A DNA stretch of 64,000 nucleotides from an uncultured Kangiella sp. (GTDB taxonomy: Bacteria; Pseudomonadota; Gammaproteobacteria; Enterobacterales; Kangiellaceae), in assembly GCA_947503435.1 (NCBI GenBank), contig CANNDL010000006.1, forward strand, positions 124,001 through 188,000. The letters are read 5' to 3'. This document shows, piece by piece, positions 29,219-40,270 of the stretch. The notes under the pieces were generated by a model. That model ran no database searches. It saw only the letters and a program-made list of their open reading frames with translations, and was not told the origin of the DNA. Within the stretch, counting starts at the first letter, position 1. Every line of letters starts with the position of its first letter. A program made the position numbers and the translations under genes.

Positions 29219-31129
29219 ATGTCGGCAACGACTGAAAAACAAACACATTCATTCCAAACTGAAGTAAAACAACTATTGCACTTGATGGTGCATTCTTTAT
29301 ATTCCAATAAAGAAATTTTCTTGCGTGAATTAATCTCTAATGCAGCAGACGCGGCGGATAAGCTAAGATTTAAAGCTTTAGAAAACTCTGAGCTCTATCA
29401 AGGTGATTCTGACCTTAAAATTCGAATTACTACCGATAAAGATGCTAAGACTCTGACTATTTCTGATAATGGCATCGGCATGAATCAAACCGATGTAATT
29501 GAACACTTAGGGACCATCGCAAAATCGGGTACAGCAGATTTTTTGAGCCAGTTAACGGGTGATCAAAAAAAGGATTCTCATCTAATTGGTCAGTTTGGTG
29601 TTGGCTTTTATTCTGCCTTCATTGTGGCGGACAAAGTGACCGTGGTTACTCGCAAAGCAGGTGAACAACCAGACCAAGCTGTTATTTGGGAGTCTGCGGG
29701 AGATGGTGAGTTTACCATTGAAGAAGTTTCTAAAGATAACCGTGGAACCGATATTATTTTGCATTTGAAAGACTCAGAAGAAGAGTTTTTAGAAGATTTT
29801 CGTCTTAAGAACATTATTGGAAAGTACTCTGACCATATTTCTTTGCCAGTAGAAATGTTAAAAGTAGCTGCGCCATCTGAGAATGAAGATGATGCTCCGG
29901 CAGCAAAAGAATTTGAGGCTGTAAATAAAGCGACAGCGCTTTGGACTCGCTCGAAGTCCGATATTTCTGAAGATGAGTACCAAGAGTTTTATAAGCACAT
30001 ATCACATGATTTTCAAGATGCAATCACTTGGTCTCATAATCAAGTAGAAGGCAAGCAAGAATACACCAGTCTACTGTATATTCCGTCAAAAGCGCCTTAT
30101 GACCTTTGGAATCGAGATCGTCAGCGTGGCGTAAAGCTATATGTGCAGCGCGTATTTATCATGGACGATGCGGAGCAATTCTTGCCAATTTACCTACGCT
30201 TCGTTAGAGGTTTATTAGATTCTAATGATTTGCCTTTAAATGTTTCTCGAGAAATCTTGCAGGACTCAGCAACTACGCAATCACTACGAAGTGCAATGGT
30301 AAGCCGTGTACTTAAGATGCTTGAGCAACTTGCTAAAAAAGACAAAGAGAAGTATCAAGAATTTTGGAATGAGTTTGGCCAAGTATTAAAAGAAGGCCCT
30401 GGTGAAGATTTTGCTAATAAAGAGAAAATCGCTAAGTTATTCCGTTTTAGCTCAACTCACTCTGACTCAGATGTACAAAACGTCTCTATTGATGAATACA
30501 TTGAACGGATGAAGCCGGAGCAAGAAAAGATTTATTATATTGCTACAGAAAGCTTCTTAGCGGCTAAGAACAGCCCGCACTTAGAAGTTTTCCGCAAAAA
30601 AGGCGTTGAAGTATTATTGATGTCCGATCGAATTGATGAATGGACCATGTCCCATTTACAAGAGTACTCTGGTAAGCAATTTGTATCGGTGACACAAGGT
30701 GATTTAGATTTAGGCAACCTTGAGGATGCGGAAGATAAAAAAGCACAAGAGAAAGCTTCTGAGGAAAATCAGGGCTTAGTTGAACGTGTTAAATCTGTGC
30801 TCGATGAGCAAGTTAGTGATGTGAAAATTACTATGCGCTTAACGGATACACCTGCTTGTATTGTGGCAGGCGAGGGCGATATGCCACTGCAAATGGTTAA
30901 GATGATGCAAGCTGCCGGTCAGCCAGTGCCAGAAACTAAACCTGTATTTGAAATCAATCCGGAACATGCTTTGATCCAACTGATTGATGGTGAACAGGAT
31001 GAGGCGCAATTTGCTGAGTGGGTGGATGTGTTGTTCAATCAAGCGCAGTTAGCCGAGTCGGGGCAATTAGAAGATCCGGCGAGTTTTGCTAGTAAGCTCA
31101 ATAAGCTATTGTTAAAATTGGCTAAATAG
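29219..31129 (+). CDS. htpG: Molecular chaperone HtpG (Hsp90)
   Basis: [57 protein letters not shown]. Confidence 0.97.
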   Translation: MSATTEKQTHSFQTEVKQLLHLMVHSLYSNKEIFLRELISNAADAADKLRFKALENSELYQGDSDLKIRITTDKDAKTLTISDNGIGMNQTDVIEHLGTIAKSGTADFLSQLTGDQKKDSHLIGQFGVGFYSAFIVADKVTVVTRKAGEQPDQAVIWESAGDGEFTIEEVSKDNRGTDIILHLKDSEEEFLEDFRLKNIIGKYSDHISLPVEMLKVAAPSENEDDAPAAKEFEAVNKATALWTRSKSDISEDEYQEFYKHISHDFQDAITWSHNQVEGKQEYTSLLYIPSKAPYDLWNRDRQRGVKLYVQRVFIMDDAEQFLPIYLRFVRGLLDSNDLPLNVSREILQDSATTQSLRSAMVSRVLKMLEQLAKKDKEKYQEFWNEFGQVLKEGPGEDFANKEKIAKLFRFSSTHSDSDVQNVSIDEYIERMKPEQEKIYYIATESFLAAKNSPHLEVFRKKGVEVLLMSDRIDEWTMSHLQEYSGKQFVSVTQGDLDLGNLEDAEDKKAQEKASEENQGLVERVKSVLDEQVSDVKITMRLTDTPACIVAGEGDMPLQMVKMMQAAGQPVPETKPVFEINPEHALIQLIDGEQDEAQFAEWVDVLFNQAQLAESGQLEDPASFASKLNKLLLKLAK

Positions 31130-31147
31130 TTAAGTTATAAAGCGAAA

Positions 31148-31184
31148 TAAAACCGCCTATGACCTAAGTCTTGGCGGTTTTTTT
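31148..31184 (+). terminator. Rho-independent terminator after htpG
   Basis: AAAACCGCCTATGACCTAAGTCTTGGCGGTTTTTTTG. Confidence 0.8.
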
Positions 31185-31205
31185 GTAATTATTTTTGGTT
31201 TAATA

Positions 31206-31565
31206 ATGATAAAAATATTTAACAGCAAATTTTTCAAAATCCTTTTTGTGGTGGCTTCCTTGGCCATACTTACAGTTTCGTTAATGCCAGGAAAATCACT
31301 ACCAACTAATATAATTTGGTGGGATAAAGCTGGACACTTTATTGCATATTGTGGATTGGCCGGTATTTGCCGATTAGCTTCCAATAAGCGCGCTGATTGG
31401 CAGTTGATTATAGCGGTTATTCTTTTTTCTTTTCTAATCGAGTTGCTACAACAATTAGTGCCAAATCGTTCTTTTGAATGGTATGACTTATTGGCAAATG
31501 GATTGGGGGCTCTAGCCGGTACTCTTATAGCTAAATACCTTAAGCCTTTGATTATTAAAGGCTGA
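31206..31565 (+). CDS. VanZ-like family protein
   Basis: SLMPGKSLPTNIIWWDKAGHFIAYCGLAGIC ... LIELLQQLVPNRSFEWYDLLANGLGALAG. Confidence 0.8.
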   Translation: MIKIFNSKFFKILFVVASLAILTVSLMPGKSLPTNIIWWDKAGHFIAYCGLAGICRLASNKRADWQLIIAVILFSFLIELLQQLVPNRSFEWYDLLANGLGALAGTLIAKYLKPLIIKG

Positions 31566-31669
31566 AATTTGCGTGCTTAATTCAATATTCGCACTTTGAA
31601 TCTTTTTTTGTAATAATTTGGTTGGAAAAGAATCAAACAAACAATAAAAAAGTGTAAGAAGGCTGCAAT

Positions 31670-32191
31670 TTGAAGTTATTACAACAGGCGGTACTGGATA
31701 ATCGATTATTATTGGTGGAGTTAAATCAATTACTATCAAAAATTCAGCAAAGTAATCCCAAAATATACTCTGAAGCAATGCCATTGCTAAATGGTGTGTG
31801 TCTGGGAGGCCACGTAAGGCATATTATTGAGCACTATCAGATTTTCATTAAAGCTTCTCAAGTGAAAACCACAGTCGATTATGACCATCGTGCACGCTGT
31901 ATGCAATGTCAGTCGTCCATAATAATTGCGCAAACAGCTATAGACGAGATCTTACATGATTGGGATGCGATGCCCAAAGAAGATGGCTCCTTAACGGTTT
32001 CGATGATTACCAACCCGGCGCTCACAGATATGGTTTCGAGTTCCAGTGTCCTGCGTGAATTGCAGTTCCTGCAAAGTCATACCGTTCATCATTTGGCTAT
32101 TATGGGAATTGCATTACGTCAATATGGGTTCGATGTGAATGGCGACATCAGTAAGGCGCCTTCAACGTTACAGTTCGAGCTTAATAATTAG
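31670..32191 (+). CDS. DinB superfamily protein (TTG start)
   Basis: LGGHVRHIIEHYQIF and FLQSHTVHHLAIMGIALRQYG putative metal-binding histidines of the DinB fold. Confidence 0.68.
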   Translation: MKLLQQAVLDNRLLLVELNQLLSKIQQSNPKIYSEAMPLLNGVCLGGHVRHIIEHYQIFIKASQVKTTVDYDHRARCMQCQSSIIIAQTAIDEILHDWDAMPKEDGSLTVSMITNPALTDMVSSSSVLRELQFLQSHTVHHLAIMGIALRQYGFDVNGDISKAPSTLQFELNN

Positions 32192-32199
32192 TATTAAAC

Positions 32200-33234
32200 A
32201 TGACTTTTTATAAGTTCAAATGTTTGGCTAGTGCTCGCTGGCAGCGGCTGATCCGGTGGGAGTTTTGGCCGGTATATCTATTCTATATTCCAATTGTGTT
32301 TTATATTTTATGGTTAGCTGTTAAATATCGTAGTGCAACTCTTTTTAGCATTGCCAACCCCAAGATGGAATACGGCGGTATTTTTGGTGATGATAAATCA
32401 AACACCCTTATTCCTTTGTCTGAAAAATTTCCTCATGCCGTTCCACAAACCTTTTATTTTAAAGAGATAGAACAATCACAAGCGATATTAAAAGATAATA
32501 ACTTTTATCCGGCGGTACTCAAGCCTAACTCCGGTTATCGTGGCACTAACGTCTCTATCGTTAGAAGCGTATCTGAAGCTCAAGATTATTTTAATCAACA
32601 CGATTACCAAGAAACCATTGGGCAAGAGTATATTGAAGGTAAAGAATTTGGGGTTTTTTATATACGAGAGCCTAGTAAAAATCAGGGTTTTATTTACTCT
32701 ATTGTTGAGAAAACCTTTCCTGAGGTTACCGGAAATGGAGTATCTACCTTAGAACAATTAATTTTGAATCATTCACGCGCTACTTTAATGGCGCCAACGT
32801 TTTTAAAGCGCCATCATAAAAGCTTAACAAATGTGCTGGATAATGGTGAGAGACTTAAATTGGTCAATATTGGTAGCCATTGTCGAGGATCGCTATTTTT
32901 AGATGCTAATCATTTAATCAGTAAGAAACTTGAGCAAAAGCTTGATCAATTAACTGGCGCTATACCAGACTTTTATTTTGGACGTTTAGATTTAAGATGC
33001 CCAAGCGCCGAAGCTCTGCAGGCTGGTGAAGATTTGAAGGTCTTGGAAGTTAATGGCGTAACTTCTGAAGCTGCTCATATGTATGATCCTAAGCATTCTC
33101 TCAATTACGCTTATAAGGTGATGTTTAAACAATGGGAATGGGCTTTTAGAATAGGTATGCAAAATCAGCAGAAGGGCAATAAACCAATACCCCTAATCTC
33201 GATTATTAAAAGATGGCTCAACTACAACAAATAG
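32200..33234 (+). CDS. Membrane-anchored ATP-grasp domain protein
   Basis: N-terminal TM (FWPVYLFYIPIVFYILWLAV); AVLKPNSGYRGTNVSIV, IGQEYIEGKEFGVFYIRE, GRLDLRCPS...LKVLEVNGVTSEAAHMYDP. Confidence 0.75.
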   Translation: MTFYKFKCLASARWQRLIRWEFWPVYLFYIPIVFYILWLAVKYRSATLFSIANPKMEYGGIFGDDKSNTLIPLSEKFPHAVPQTFYFKEIEQSQAILKDNNFYPAVLKPNSGYRGTNVSIVRSVSEAQDYFNQHDYQETIGQEYIEGKEFGVFYIREPSKNQGFIYSIVEKTFPEVTGNGVSTLEQLILNHSRATLMAPTFLKRHHKSLTNVLDNGERLKLVNIGSHCRGSLFLDANHLISKKLEQKLDQLTGAIPDFYFGRLDLRCPSAEALQAGEDLKVLEVNGVTSEAAHMYDPKHSLNYAYKVMFKQWEWAFRIGMQNQQKGNKPIPLISIIKRWLNYNK

Positions 33235-33243
33235 GAGCTTATA

Positions 33244-34020
33244 ATGGCAAAAGGTGTTTCTAGTGAAATTCTAGCAAGTGTAAAAGAAATACCCTGTACA
33301 ATTAGTGCCGGGAAATACACTGTTAAATTAGCCGAGACAGCTGAAGAGTTACAGCAAACACAGGAATTGAGAGCGCGCATATTCTTTAAGCATTTAACGG
33401 ATGAGCAACTTAAATCAGCGGAAACTCGAGACTATTATGCTCACCATTTAATTGTGGTCTATCATTCTGATGAGGGCGATAAAGTGGTTGGTACATTGCG
33501 CCTTATTAATAGTGATTACCTTCCTGAATCACAGAAATTTTATTCAGAAGAATATTTTCAATTTAATGAACTATTAAAAGCCAACCAGCATTGTTTGGAA
33601 CTCAGTCGATTTTGTATCGAAGAAAAATTTCGTAAAGGTTCCATATTATTATTGATATGGAAAAGTGCTATGGCTTATATCAATCACGTGAAGGTTGATA
33701 TGATGTTTGGTATTTCCAGCTTCCCGGGGCAAGATCCTAAAGAGCATGCAGATGTACTGAGCTTATTATATCAAGAATATCTGGCCGATAAAAAAGTGAT
33801 GCCAGAGCCTATTCAAGATGCCCATCCTATTAAAGAGCTCATAATTGATGAGGTAGCAAAAGAACGTCAATTACCCACATTGGTTCGAGGTTATTTGAAG
33901 ATGGGAGGTAAGATTAGCGATCATTATTATATAGACCCTGTGTTTAATACTACGTTTGTATTTCTATATGTTGAGTTTGAAACTTTTAAAAGTTACGTGG
34001 AAAAAAGGGGCAAGGGATAA
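33244..34020 (+). CDS. OlsB/GlsB-like GNAT N-acyltransferase (hemolysin-like)
   Basis: ELRARIFF, LELSRFCIEEKFRKGSILLLIWKSAMAYINHVKVDMMFGISSFPGQDPKEHADVLSLLYQEYL, resembling ornithine/glycine-lipid N-acyltransferases. Confidence 0.72.
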   Translation: MAKGVSSEILASVKEIPCTISAGKYTVKLAETAEELQQTQELRARIFFKHLTDEQLKSAETRDYYAHHLIVVYHSDEGDKVVGTLRLINSDYLPESQKFYSEEYFQFNELLKANQHCLELSRFCIEEKFRKGSILLLIWKSAMAYINHVKVDMMFGISSFPGQDPKEHADVLSLLYQEYLADKKVMPEPIQDAHPIKELIIDEVAKERQLPTLVRGYLKMGGKISDHYYIDPVFNTTFVFLYVEFETFKSYVEKRGKG

Positions 34021-34022
34021 TT

Positions 34023-34796
34023 TTGCTGTCTTCTTTTTTTGCCACTATTAAAGCACTCTATCGAATATTTGCATTTCTAATTTGGACTGGTTTTTTGTTA
34101 TTCGTTTTCATTTTTGCTATCCCGCTTGGGCATAGGTTAACCATTGCTCGCTTATGGCATAAGGGATGTTTAAGGATATTTGGTATAAAGTTGAAAGTTA
34201 ATGGAACGGTAAGCCAGCAAAAGCCTATGCTATTAGTTGCGAATCATGTTTCCTATCTGGATATCATTGTATTGGGGTCCTTGGTTAAGGCAACTTTTGT
34301 TTCGAAAGCTGAGGTACGCAAATGGCCATTATTTGGCTGGCTCAGCACTTTACAAAATACGGTTTTTATTAATCGCCGTAGCCGAGAAATCAAAGTACAG
34401 CTCAAAGAATTATCTGAACGGGTGGCTAACCACGAAAACCTGATTATATTCCCCGAGGGCACTTCCACTGATGGCAAGACAATTAAGCCTTTTAAATCCA
34501 GCTTGTTTGCTATATGTGATCTACATGCAGAGCTTAAAGTACAAGCCATTGGTATGAAATACCTTAACAAAAATGGAGGGGAGCTTAATCGAAAGGAAAG
34601 AGACCAATATGCTTTTTATGGGAATTTCCCATTCGGAGCTCACTTTTGGTCAATGCTGAAAGGAAGAGGAATTACCGTTGAAGTTGGATTTGCAGAAGTC
34701 ATAGAGTCTAAAGAATTTAAAAACCGTAAAGAGTTAGCCTTGCTGGCCCATCAAGGTTCAATCAGTTTCTTGGAAGAGCCCTCTGAAATAAGATAG
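34023..34796 (+). CDS. Lysophospholipid acyltransferase, PlsC/OlsA-like
   Basis: VANHVSYLDIIVLG (HX4D), TVFINRRSRE, IIFPEGTSTDG. Confidence 0.87.
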   Translation: MLSSFFATIKALYRIFAFLIWTGFLLFVFIFAIPLGHRLTIARLWHKGCLRIFGIKLKVNGTVSQQKPMLLVANHVSYLDIIVLGSLVKATFVSKAEVRKWPLFGWLSTLQNTVFINRRSREIKVQLKELSERVANHENLIIFPEGTSTDGKTIKPFKSSLFAICDLHAELKVQAIGMKYLNKNGGELNRKERDQYAFYGNFPFGAHFWSMLKGRGITVEVGFAEVIESKEFKNRKELALLAHQGSISFLEEPSEIR

Positions 34797-34890
34797 ATAA
34801 AATGTTTTTTTTACTTGAGCTAGGACGTTATTCCAAGTATCTTTAGCGCCATACAAGCTATTTCTTATTATGTTCGTTTAGGAGCCATAA

Positions 34891-35547
<657 letters not shown>

Positions 35548-35568
35548 TAAAGGCTGTTAACCCGAACT

Positions 35569-36561
35569 ATGTCTAAAAAGCAGGGCGTTCTGTTATGTAA
35601 TCTAGGAACGCCTGATGCGGCTACACCGCAAGCTGTTCGTAAATACCTTTCTCAATTTTTGCATGACAAGCGGGTAGTCTCTATACCTAGAGTCATTTGG
35701 TGCCCAATTTTACATGGGATTATCTTAAGAACACGCCCCCAGAAGGTTGCTAAGCTTTATCAAGCGATTTGGACTGATAATGGCTCTCCTTTGATGGTAT
35801 ACAGTCAGGCGCAACGAAAAGCGCTGCAGGTACGACTGGATAAAGATGCAGAAATATATGATTCTCAATCATATATTCCCGTTGAGCTAGCAATGACTTA
35901 CGGCAACCCATCCATTCCTAAAGCGCTAGCGTCATTAGAAGCCCAGGGCTGTGAGCGTATTATTGTTTTGCCTTTGTACCCTCAATATTCTTCAGCAACT
36001 AATGCTGCAGTGTTTGACCAAATCAATAAGTTCTATAAGACAAAATATTCTGTTCCAGAATTGTCTTATGTTAATGGCTATCATGATCATCCTTTATATA
36101 TCAAAGCTTTATCGAATTCTATTAAAGCTTATTGGCATAAAAATGGTCAGGCAACCAAGCTATTGTTTTCTTATCACGGAGTACCGGAACGCTTCTCTAA
36201 GAATGGCGACCCCTATGAAAAACAATGTCATGAAACGACTCAAGCGGTTGTTAGAGAATTAGGCTTAGACTCCCAACAATACCAAATAGCTTTTCAATCC
36301 AGGTTTGGGAAAGAAGAGTGGATAAAGCCTTATACTGAAGCAACTTTAAAGTCGTGGGGAGAGATCGGCTTAGATTTGGTCCAAGTTATTAGTCCTGCTT
36401 TCGCATCTGATTGTTTGGAAACCCTGGAAGAGTTAGCGATACAAAACAAGCAATCCTTTATTGAAGCCGGTGGCAAGCAATATGATTATATTCCTGCCTT
36501 AAATGATTCTTCTGATCATATTGATTTGCTGTTTGATCTGCTTAAAAGCCAATTAAATTAG
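35569..36561 (+). CDS. hemH: Ferrochelatase
   Basis: GVLLCNLGTPDAATPQAVRKYLSQFLHDKRVV; LLFSYHGVPERF; SPAFASDCLETLEEL. Confidence 0.95.
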   Translation: MSKKQGVLLCNLGTPDAATPQAVRKYLSQFLHDKRVVSIPRVIWCPILHGIILRTRPQKVAKLYQAIWTDNGSPLMVYSQAQRKALQVRLDKDAEIYDSQSYIPVELAMTYGNPSIPKALASLEAQGCERIIVLPLYPQYSSATNAAVFDQINKFYKTKYSVPELSYVNGYHDHPLYIKALSNSIKAYWHKNGQATKLLFSYHGVPERFSKNGDPYEKQCHETTQAVVRELGLDSQQYQIAFQSRFGKEEWIKPYTEATLKSWGEIGLDLVQVISPAFASDCLETLEELAIQNKQSFIEAGGKQYDYIPALNDSSDHIDLLFDLLKSQLN

Positions 36562-38504
36562 TGTCCTCTGATTATTCATTAAAATCCTTGTTTTCAAGCG
36601 AGGGCTTGCTTGCTGAGGCCTTTGAGGGTTTTATTGAGCGTGAAGCCCAAGTTGATATGGCAGAAGCTATTGAGTCGGCGGTTGAGTCTAGCGAAAGTAT
36701 CTGCATCGAAGCAGGAACCGGCACAGGAAAAACCTTTGCGTATTTGGTTCCCGCGCTAATTGCGGCAAAAGAGCAAGAAAAGAAAATCATCATATCAACA
36801 GGCACAAAAAACTTACAAGATCAGTTATATTTCAGAGACTTACCGAGCATTTCTGAAGCGCTTTCGATCCATAAAGAGCGAGCCCTATTAAAGGGACGAA
36901 GCAATTATTTATGCACTTATCGATTAAATCAAAATCTCGATTCTGGTCGTTTTAAAAGCCGCAGTATGGCGGACACCCTTGTAAAAGTGAATCATTGGTC
37001 GAATGTAACTGTGTCGGGTGATTTAACTCAATGCCCGGATTTAAAAGACAATGATCCCTTATGGGGTTACGTCACTTCCACTAATGAAAATTGCTTGGGC
37101 TCAGATTGCCCGGATTATGCCGATTGTTACTTGGTCAAAGCACGTCAGAAGGCCATAGAAGCTGACATAGTCGTAGTGAATCACCATTTATTATTAGCGG
37201 ACATGGTGCTTAAAGAAGATGGTTTTGGCGAGTTGTTGCCGGAAGCGGATATGGTGGTAGCTGATGAAGCACACCAACTAGCAGCTATTGCTCATGGTTT
37301 TTATGGCCATCGATTAACTAGCCGCCAAGTAAATGAACTCTGCAGAGATACTGAAATAGAGGCAATGACTACTGCAAAAGACGACCGACAGCTTTCAGTT
37401 GCGGTCCGGCGGGTAGAAGGGGCTCTTAATGAAATGCGATTAAAACTGGGCGACTCCGGTAAGAAAATCAATTGGTTACAGTTAAAAATTAATGTAAGAG
37501 AAGAACTGTTTACGGAGCTATTACGCGAAGTAAAAGCTCTTAGCAAACGATTAGATCTTAATGCCTCCCGTAGTAAGGGGTTAGATTCTTGTCATCGCCG
37601 CTCGGTTGAAATCCTACAAAGCTTAGTGCTGTTTGATGATAAAGAGTTGAACCAAGAGTCAGTACGCTGGATAGAAACATACCGTACTGGCTTTGCAGTT
37701 GTGGAAACACCTTTAGATGTTTCTGAAGCATTTGAGCAATCACGACTTGATCATGGTGCTGAAACTTGGGTATTTACTTCAGCTACTTTAAGCCAAGCTA
37801 GAAAGTTCGACCATTTTAAAGCACAACTTGGCTTAAACGATGCTAAAGAATTAATGCTAGATAGTCCGTTTGATTATCAGAATCAATCTTTGTTATTTGT
37901 GCCAAGAGGGTTGCCTGATCCAAGAAATTCGCTGTATATCGAAGCTTGGTTTAATCAAATTTTGCCATTAATCGAAGCAAATTCTGGTGGCAGTTTTTTA
38001 TTGTTTACTAGCTATTATGCTTTGAATAAGGTGCGAGACTTAATTGAAGGTCGAGTCGACAAATCGCAACTTTTAGTACAAGGTGAAAGACCAAAAAACG
38101 AGCTTATAGAAGCTTTCAGAGAAAAGGGCGATGCAGTCTTACTAGCGACCTCTAGCTTTTGGGAAGGAGTTGATGTTAAAGGAATGGCTTTAAGTTTAGT
38201 GGTGATTGATAAGCTACCATTCACTGCTCCCGATGAACCGCTGATTGAAGCAAAAGTTCAATCCCTGCGTAAACAAGGAAAGAACCCATTTTATGATTTA
38301 CAAATTCCAGAAGCAATTACTGCTTTGAAACAAGGGGCGGGACGCTTAATTCGCGATCAGCAAGATAAAGGCGTCTTAGTACTATGCGATCCCCGCTTAG
38401 TGGCTAATAATTACGGTAAAGAATTCCTAACCAGTCTTCCGGATATTCCCCGAACTCGTAGTCAAAAATCTGTGATAGAATTTTTGCAAAAGCTAGAGTC
38501 TTAG
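36561..38504 (+). CDS. DinG-family ATP-dependent helicase (YoaA-like), GTG start
   Basis: IEAGTGTGKTFAYLVPAL, VVADEAHQL, Fe-S cysteine cluster region, SFWEGVDVKGMALSLVVIDKLPF, QGAGRLIRDQQDKGVLVLCDPRL. Confidence 0.92.
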   Translation: MSSDYSLKSLFSSEGLLAEAFEGFIEREAQVDMAEAIESAVESSESICIEAGTGTGKTFAYLVPALIAAKEQEKKIIISTGTKNLQDQLYFRDLPSISEALSIHKERALLKGRSNYLCTYRLNQNLDSGRFKSRSMADTLVKVNHWSNVTVSGDLTQCPDLKDNDPLWGYVTSTNENCLGSDCPDYADCYLVKARQKAIEADIVVVNHHLLLADMVLKEDGFGELLPEADMVVADEAHQLAAIAHGFYGHRLTSRQVNELCRDTEIEAMTTAKDDRQLSVAVRRVEGALNEMRLKLGDSGKKINWLQLKINVREELFTELLREVKALSKRLDLNASRSKGLDSCHRRSVEILQSLVLFDDKELNQESVRWIETYRTGFAVVETPLDVSEAFEQSRLDHGAETWVFTSATLSQARKFDHFKAQLGLNDAKELMLDSPFDYQNQSLLFVPRGLPDPRNSLYIEAWFNQILPLIEANSGGSFLLFTSYYALNKVRDLIEGRVDKSQLLVQGERPKNELIEAFREKGDAVLLATSSFWEGVDVKGMALSLVVIDKLPFTAPDEPLIEAKVQSLRKQGKNPFYDLQIPEAITALKQGAGRLIRDQQDKGVLVLCDPRLVANNYGKEFLTSLPDIPRTRSQKSVIEFLQKLES

Positions 38505-38508
38505 AATC

Positions 38509-39213
38509 ATGTCTAAAATCTTAATTATTGATACTTCCACGGAAGCCTGTTCAGTCGCCCTTGAAGTCGAAGACAAGCTTTATGAAGAATACCAAGTAGC
38601 GCCACGCCAACATGGTGAGTTGATTTTACCAATGGTGGATAAAGTATTAAAACAGGCAAGTATTAGATTATCAGATTTAGACTGCATTGGTTATGGCCAA
38701 GGGCCAGGTGCTTTTACCGGCTTGCGGATCTGCGTCTCAATCGTACAGGGCCTAGCATTTGGTGCCAATGTCCCGGTTGTTGGCTGTTCCAGCCTGCAAG
38801 CCATGGCTCAACATGAACTAGATAAAGAGGCTGCTTCTCATGTATTAAGTGCTATAGACGCTAGAATGGGAGAAGTCTATTGGGGGCAATACCAAGCAGA
38901 AAATGGCTTGATGTCATTAGTAGGAGAAGAGCAGGTTATTCATCCAGAAAATGTCACTATAAATGATTCTGGTGCGTCAAACTATCATACAGTGGGCACC
39001 GGCTGGGAAACTTATAGTGATGAGCTCAGTAAAGCCATTGAGGCTAAAGTGCAACTTGAATCAGTGGCGAGCTTTCCAAAAGCAAGCGCTATGCTGCCTT
39101 GGGTAAAGCACCAAGTTGCTAATAATCAAGCTACTGCAGCTGAGTTAGCGCAACCTGTATATCTACGAAATAATGTAGCTAAGAAAAAGGCTGAACAAGG
39201 CAAATCAAATTAA
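38509..39213 (+). CDS. tsaB: tRNA threonylcarbamoyladenosine biosynthesis protein TsaB
   Basis: ILIIDTSTEACSVAL; GYGQGPGAFTGLRICVSIVQGLAFG; AIDARMGEVYWG. Confidence 0.94.
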   Translation: MSKILIIDTSTEACSVALEVEDKLYEEYQVAPRQHGELILPMVDKVLKQASIRLSDLDCIGYGQGPGAFTGLRICVSIVQGLAFGANVPVVGCSSLQAMAQHELDKEAASHVLSAIDARMGEVYWGQYQAENGLMSLVGEEQVIHPENVTINDSGASNYHTVGTGWETYSDELSKAIEAKVQLESVASFPKASAMLPWVKHQVANNQATAAELAQPVYLRNNVAKKKAEQGKSN

Positions 39214-39338
39214 GTCTTTGATTTGTAAAGGGTGTTCAGTTTCAATTCAGCGATATATGGTATAACTAAGCCATAACACGGATGTATTGTTTTACTAAAA
39301 GCTTAGTGGATGGAGCTTAACAATAGAGGAATAGAACA

Positions 39339-40238
39339 TTGAAAATTCGATTTTCTAAATTAAATCAATGGTTTAGCAACAACTTCGCTAAACTATCTGT
39401 AGTGACATTAGGTTCGGTTATACTGGCTGCCTGTTCAACAACCCCCAACTCTGTGGACTTTGAGCAACAGAACACCAGTTTTGTTAGAGTCGCTCAAGCG
39501 CCAGAAGCATTCGTAGGCTCGCAAGTTCGCTGGGGCGGAATTGTGGCTCGAGTAGAAAATTTAGAACAAGATACTCTGGTTGAAATTGTTAATTTGCCTC
39601 TGGATTCTAGAGCCAGACCGGTTGCTAATCAAAATACCAGCGGTCGTTTTATTGCTCGAGTGCAAGGATTTATCGACCCTCTAATTTATAAACAGGGCAA
39701 AGAAATCACGGTTGTTGGAGTTTTAAATGAACCGATGCCGGGTAGAATTGGCCAACATGAAGTGAATTTCCCAGTGGTCGATTCAATTGGTCATCATCTA
39801 TGGGAGCAACGCCAATCGAGAGTACATGTTACGACTTTTAGTACTTGGGATCCCTTCTGGTTTGGTCATGTAGGTTACCGCTGGCGTTCTCCTTATTACG
39901 GTTATTCACGTCATAACTATTGCCCAGTTCACGGAGTGTTTCATCGCCATAGTGTGAGACATCATGTGCGCACTCACGATCGCCACAGTGATACTCAATT
40001 AAACGCTGCGCCAAGCCCAACTCATCGAGTGCAACCGTTGATGGATCAACAGGTTAATGTCCAGGAAGTTGAGCGCACAACTTTACGTGATAAACCTCAG
40101 GTCCAAACGAAGCCATTAGAGATTAAGCGTCCAGAGCCTCCGAAAAGGCCAACGCGTGTTCAGCCTAAGATTCATAAGGTAAAGATCCCAAAACCGACGC
40201 CGCCTAGAGATCCTAGAAGAACAGAAAAACTTAGATAA
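39339..40238 (+). CDS. Slp-family outer membrane lipoprotein with His-rich and Pro/Lys/Arg-rich C-terminal extension
   Basis: Lipobox ILAAC, VRWGGIVARVENLEQDTLVEIVNLPLDSRARP, GRFIARVQGFIDPLIYKQGKEITVVG (Slp). Extension HYCPVHGVFHRHSVRHHVRTHDRH...KRPEPPKRPTRVQPKIHKVKIPKPTPP. TTG start. Confidence 0.85.
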   Translation: MKIRFSKLNQWFSNNFAKLSVVTLGSVILAACSTTPNSVDFEQQNTSFVRVAQAPEAFVGSQVRWGGIVARVENLEQDTLVEIVNLPLDSRARPVANQNTSGRFIARVQGFIDPLIYKQGKEITVVGVLNEPMPGRIGQHEVNFPVVDSIGHHLWEQRQSRVHVTTFSTWDPFWFGHVGYRWRSPYYGYSRHNYCPVHGVFHRHSVRHHVRTHDRHSDTQLNAAPSPTHRVQPLMDQQVNVQEVERTTLRDKPQVQTKPLEIKRPEPPKRPTRVQPKIHKVKIPKPTPPRDPRRTEKLR

Positions 40239-40270
40239 AGAAAAGCCCCTTAAGGGGCTTTTTTATTTTT
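40238..40270 (+). terminator. Bidirectional-capable terminator between slp-like and queH
   Basis: AAAGAAAAGCCCCTTAAGGGGCTTTTTTATTTTT. Confidence 0.85.
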
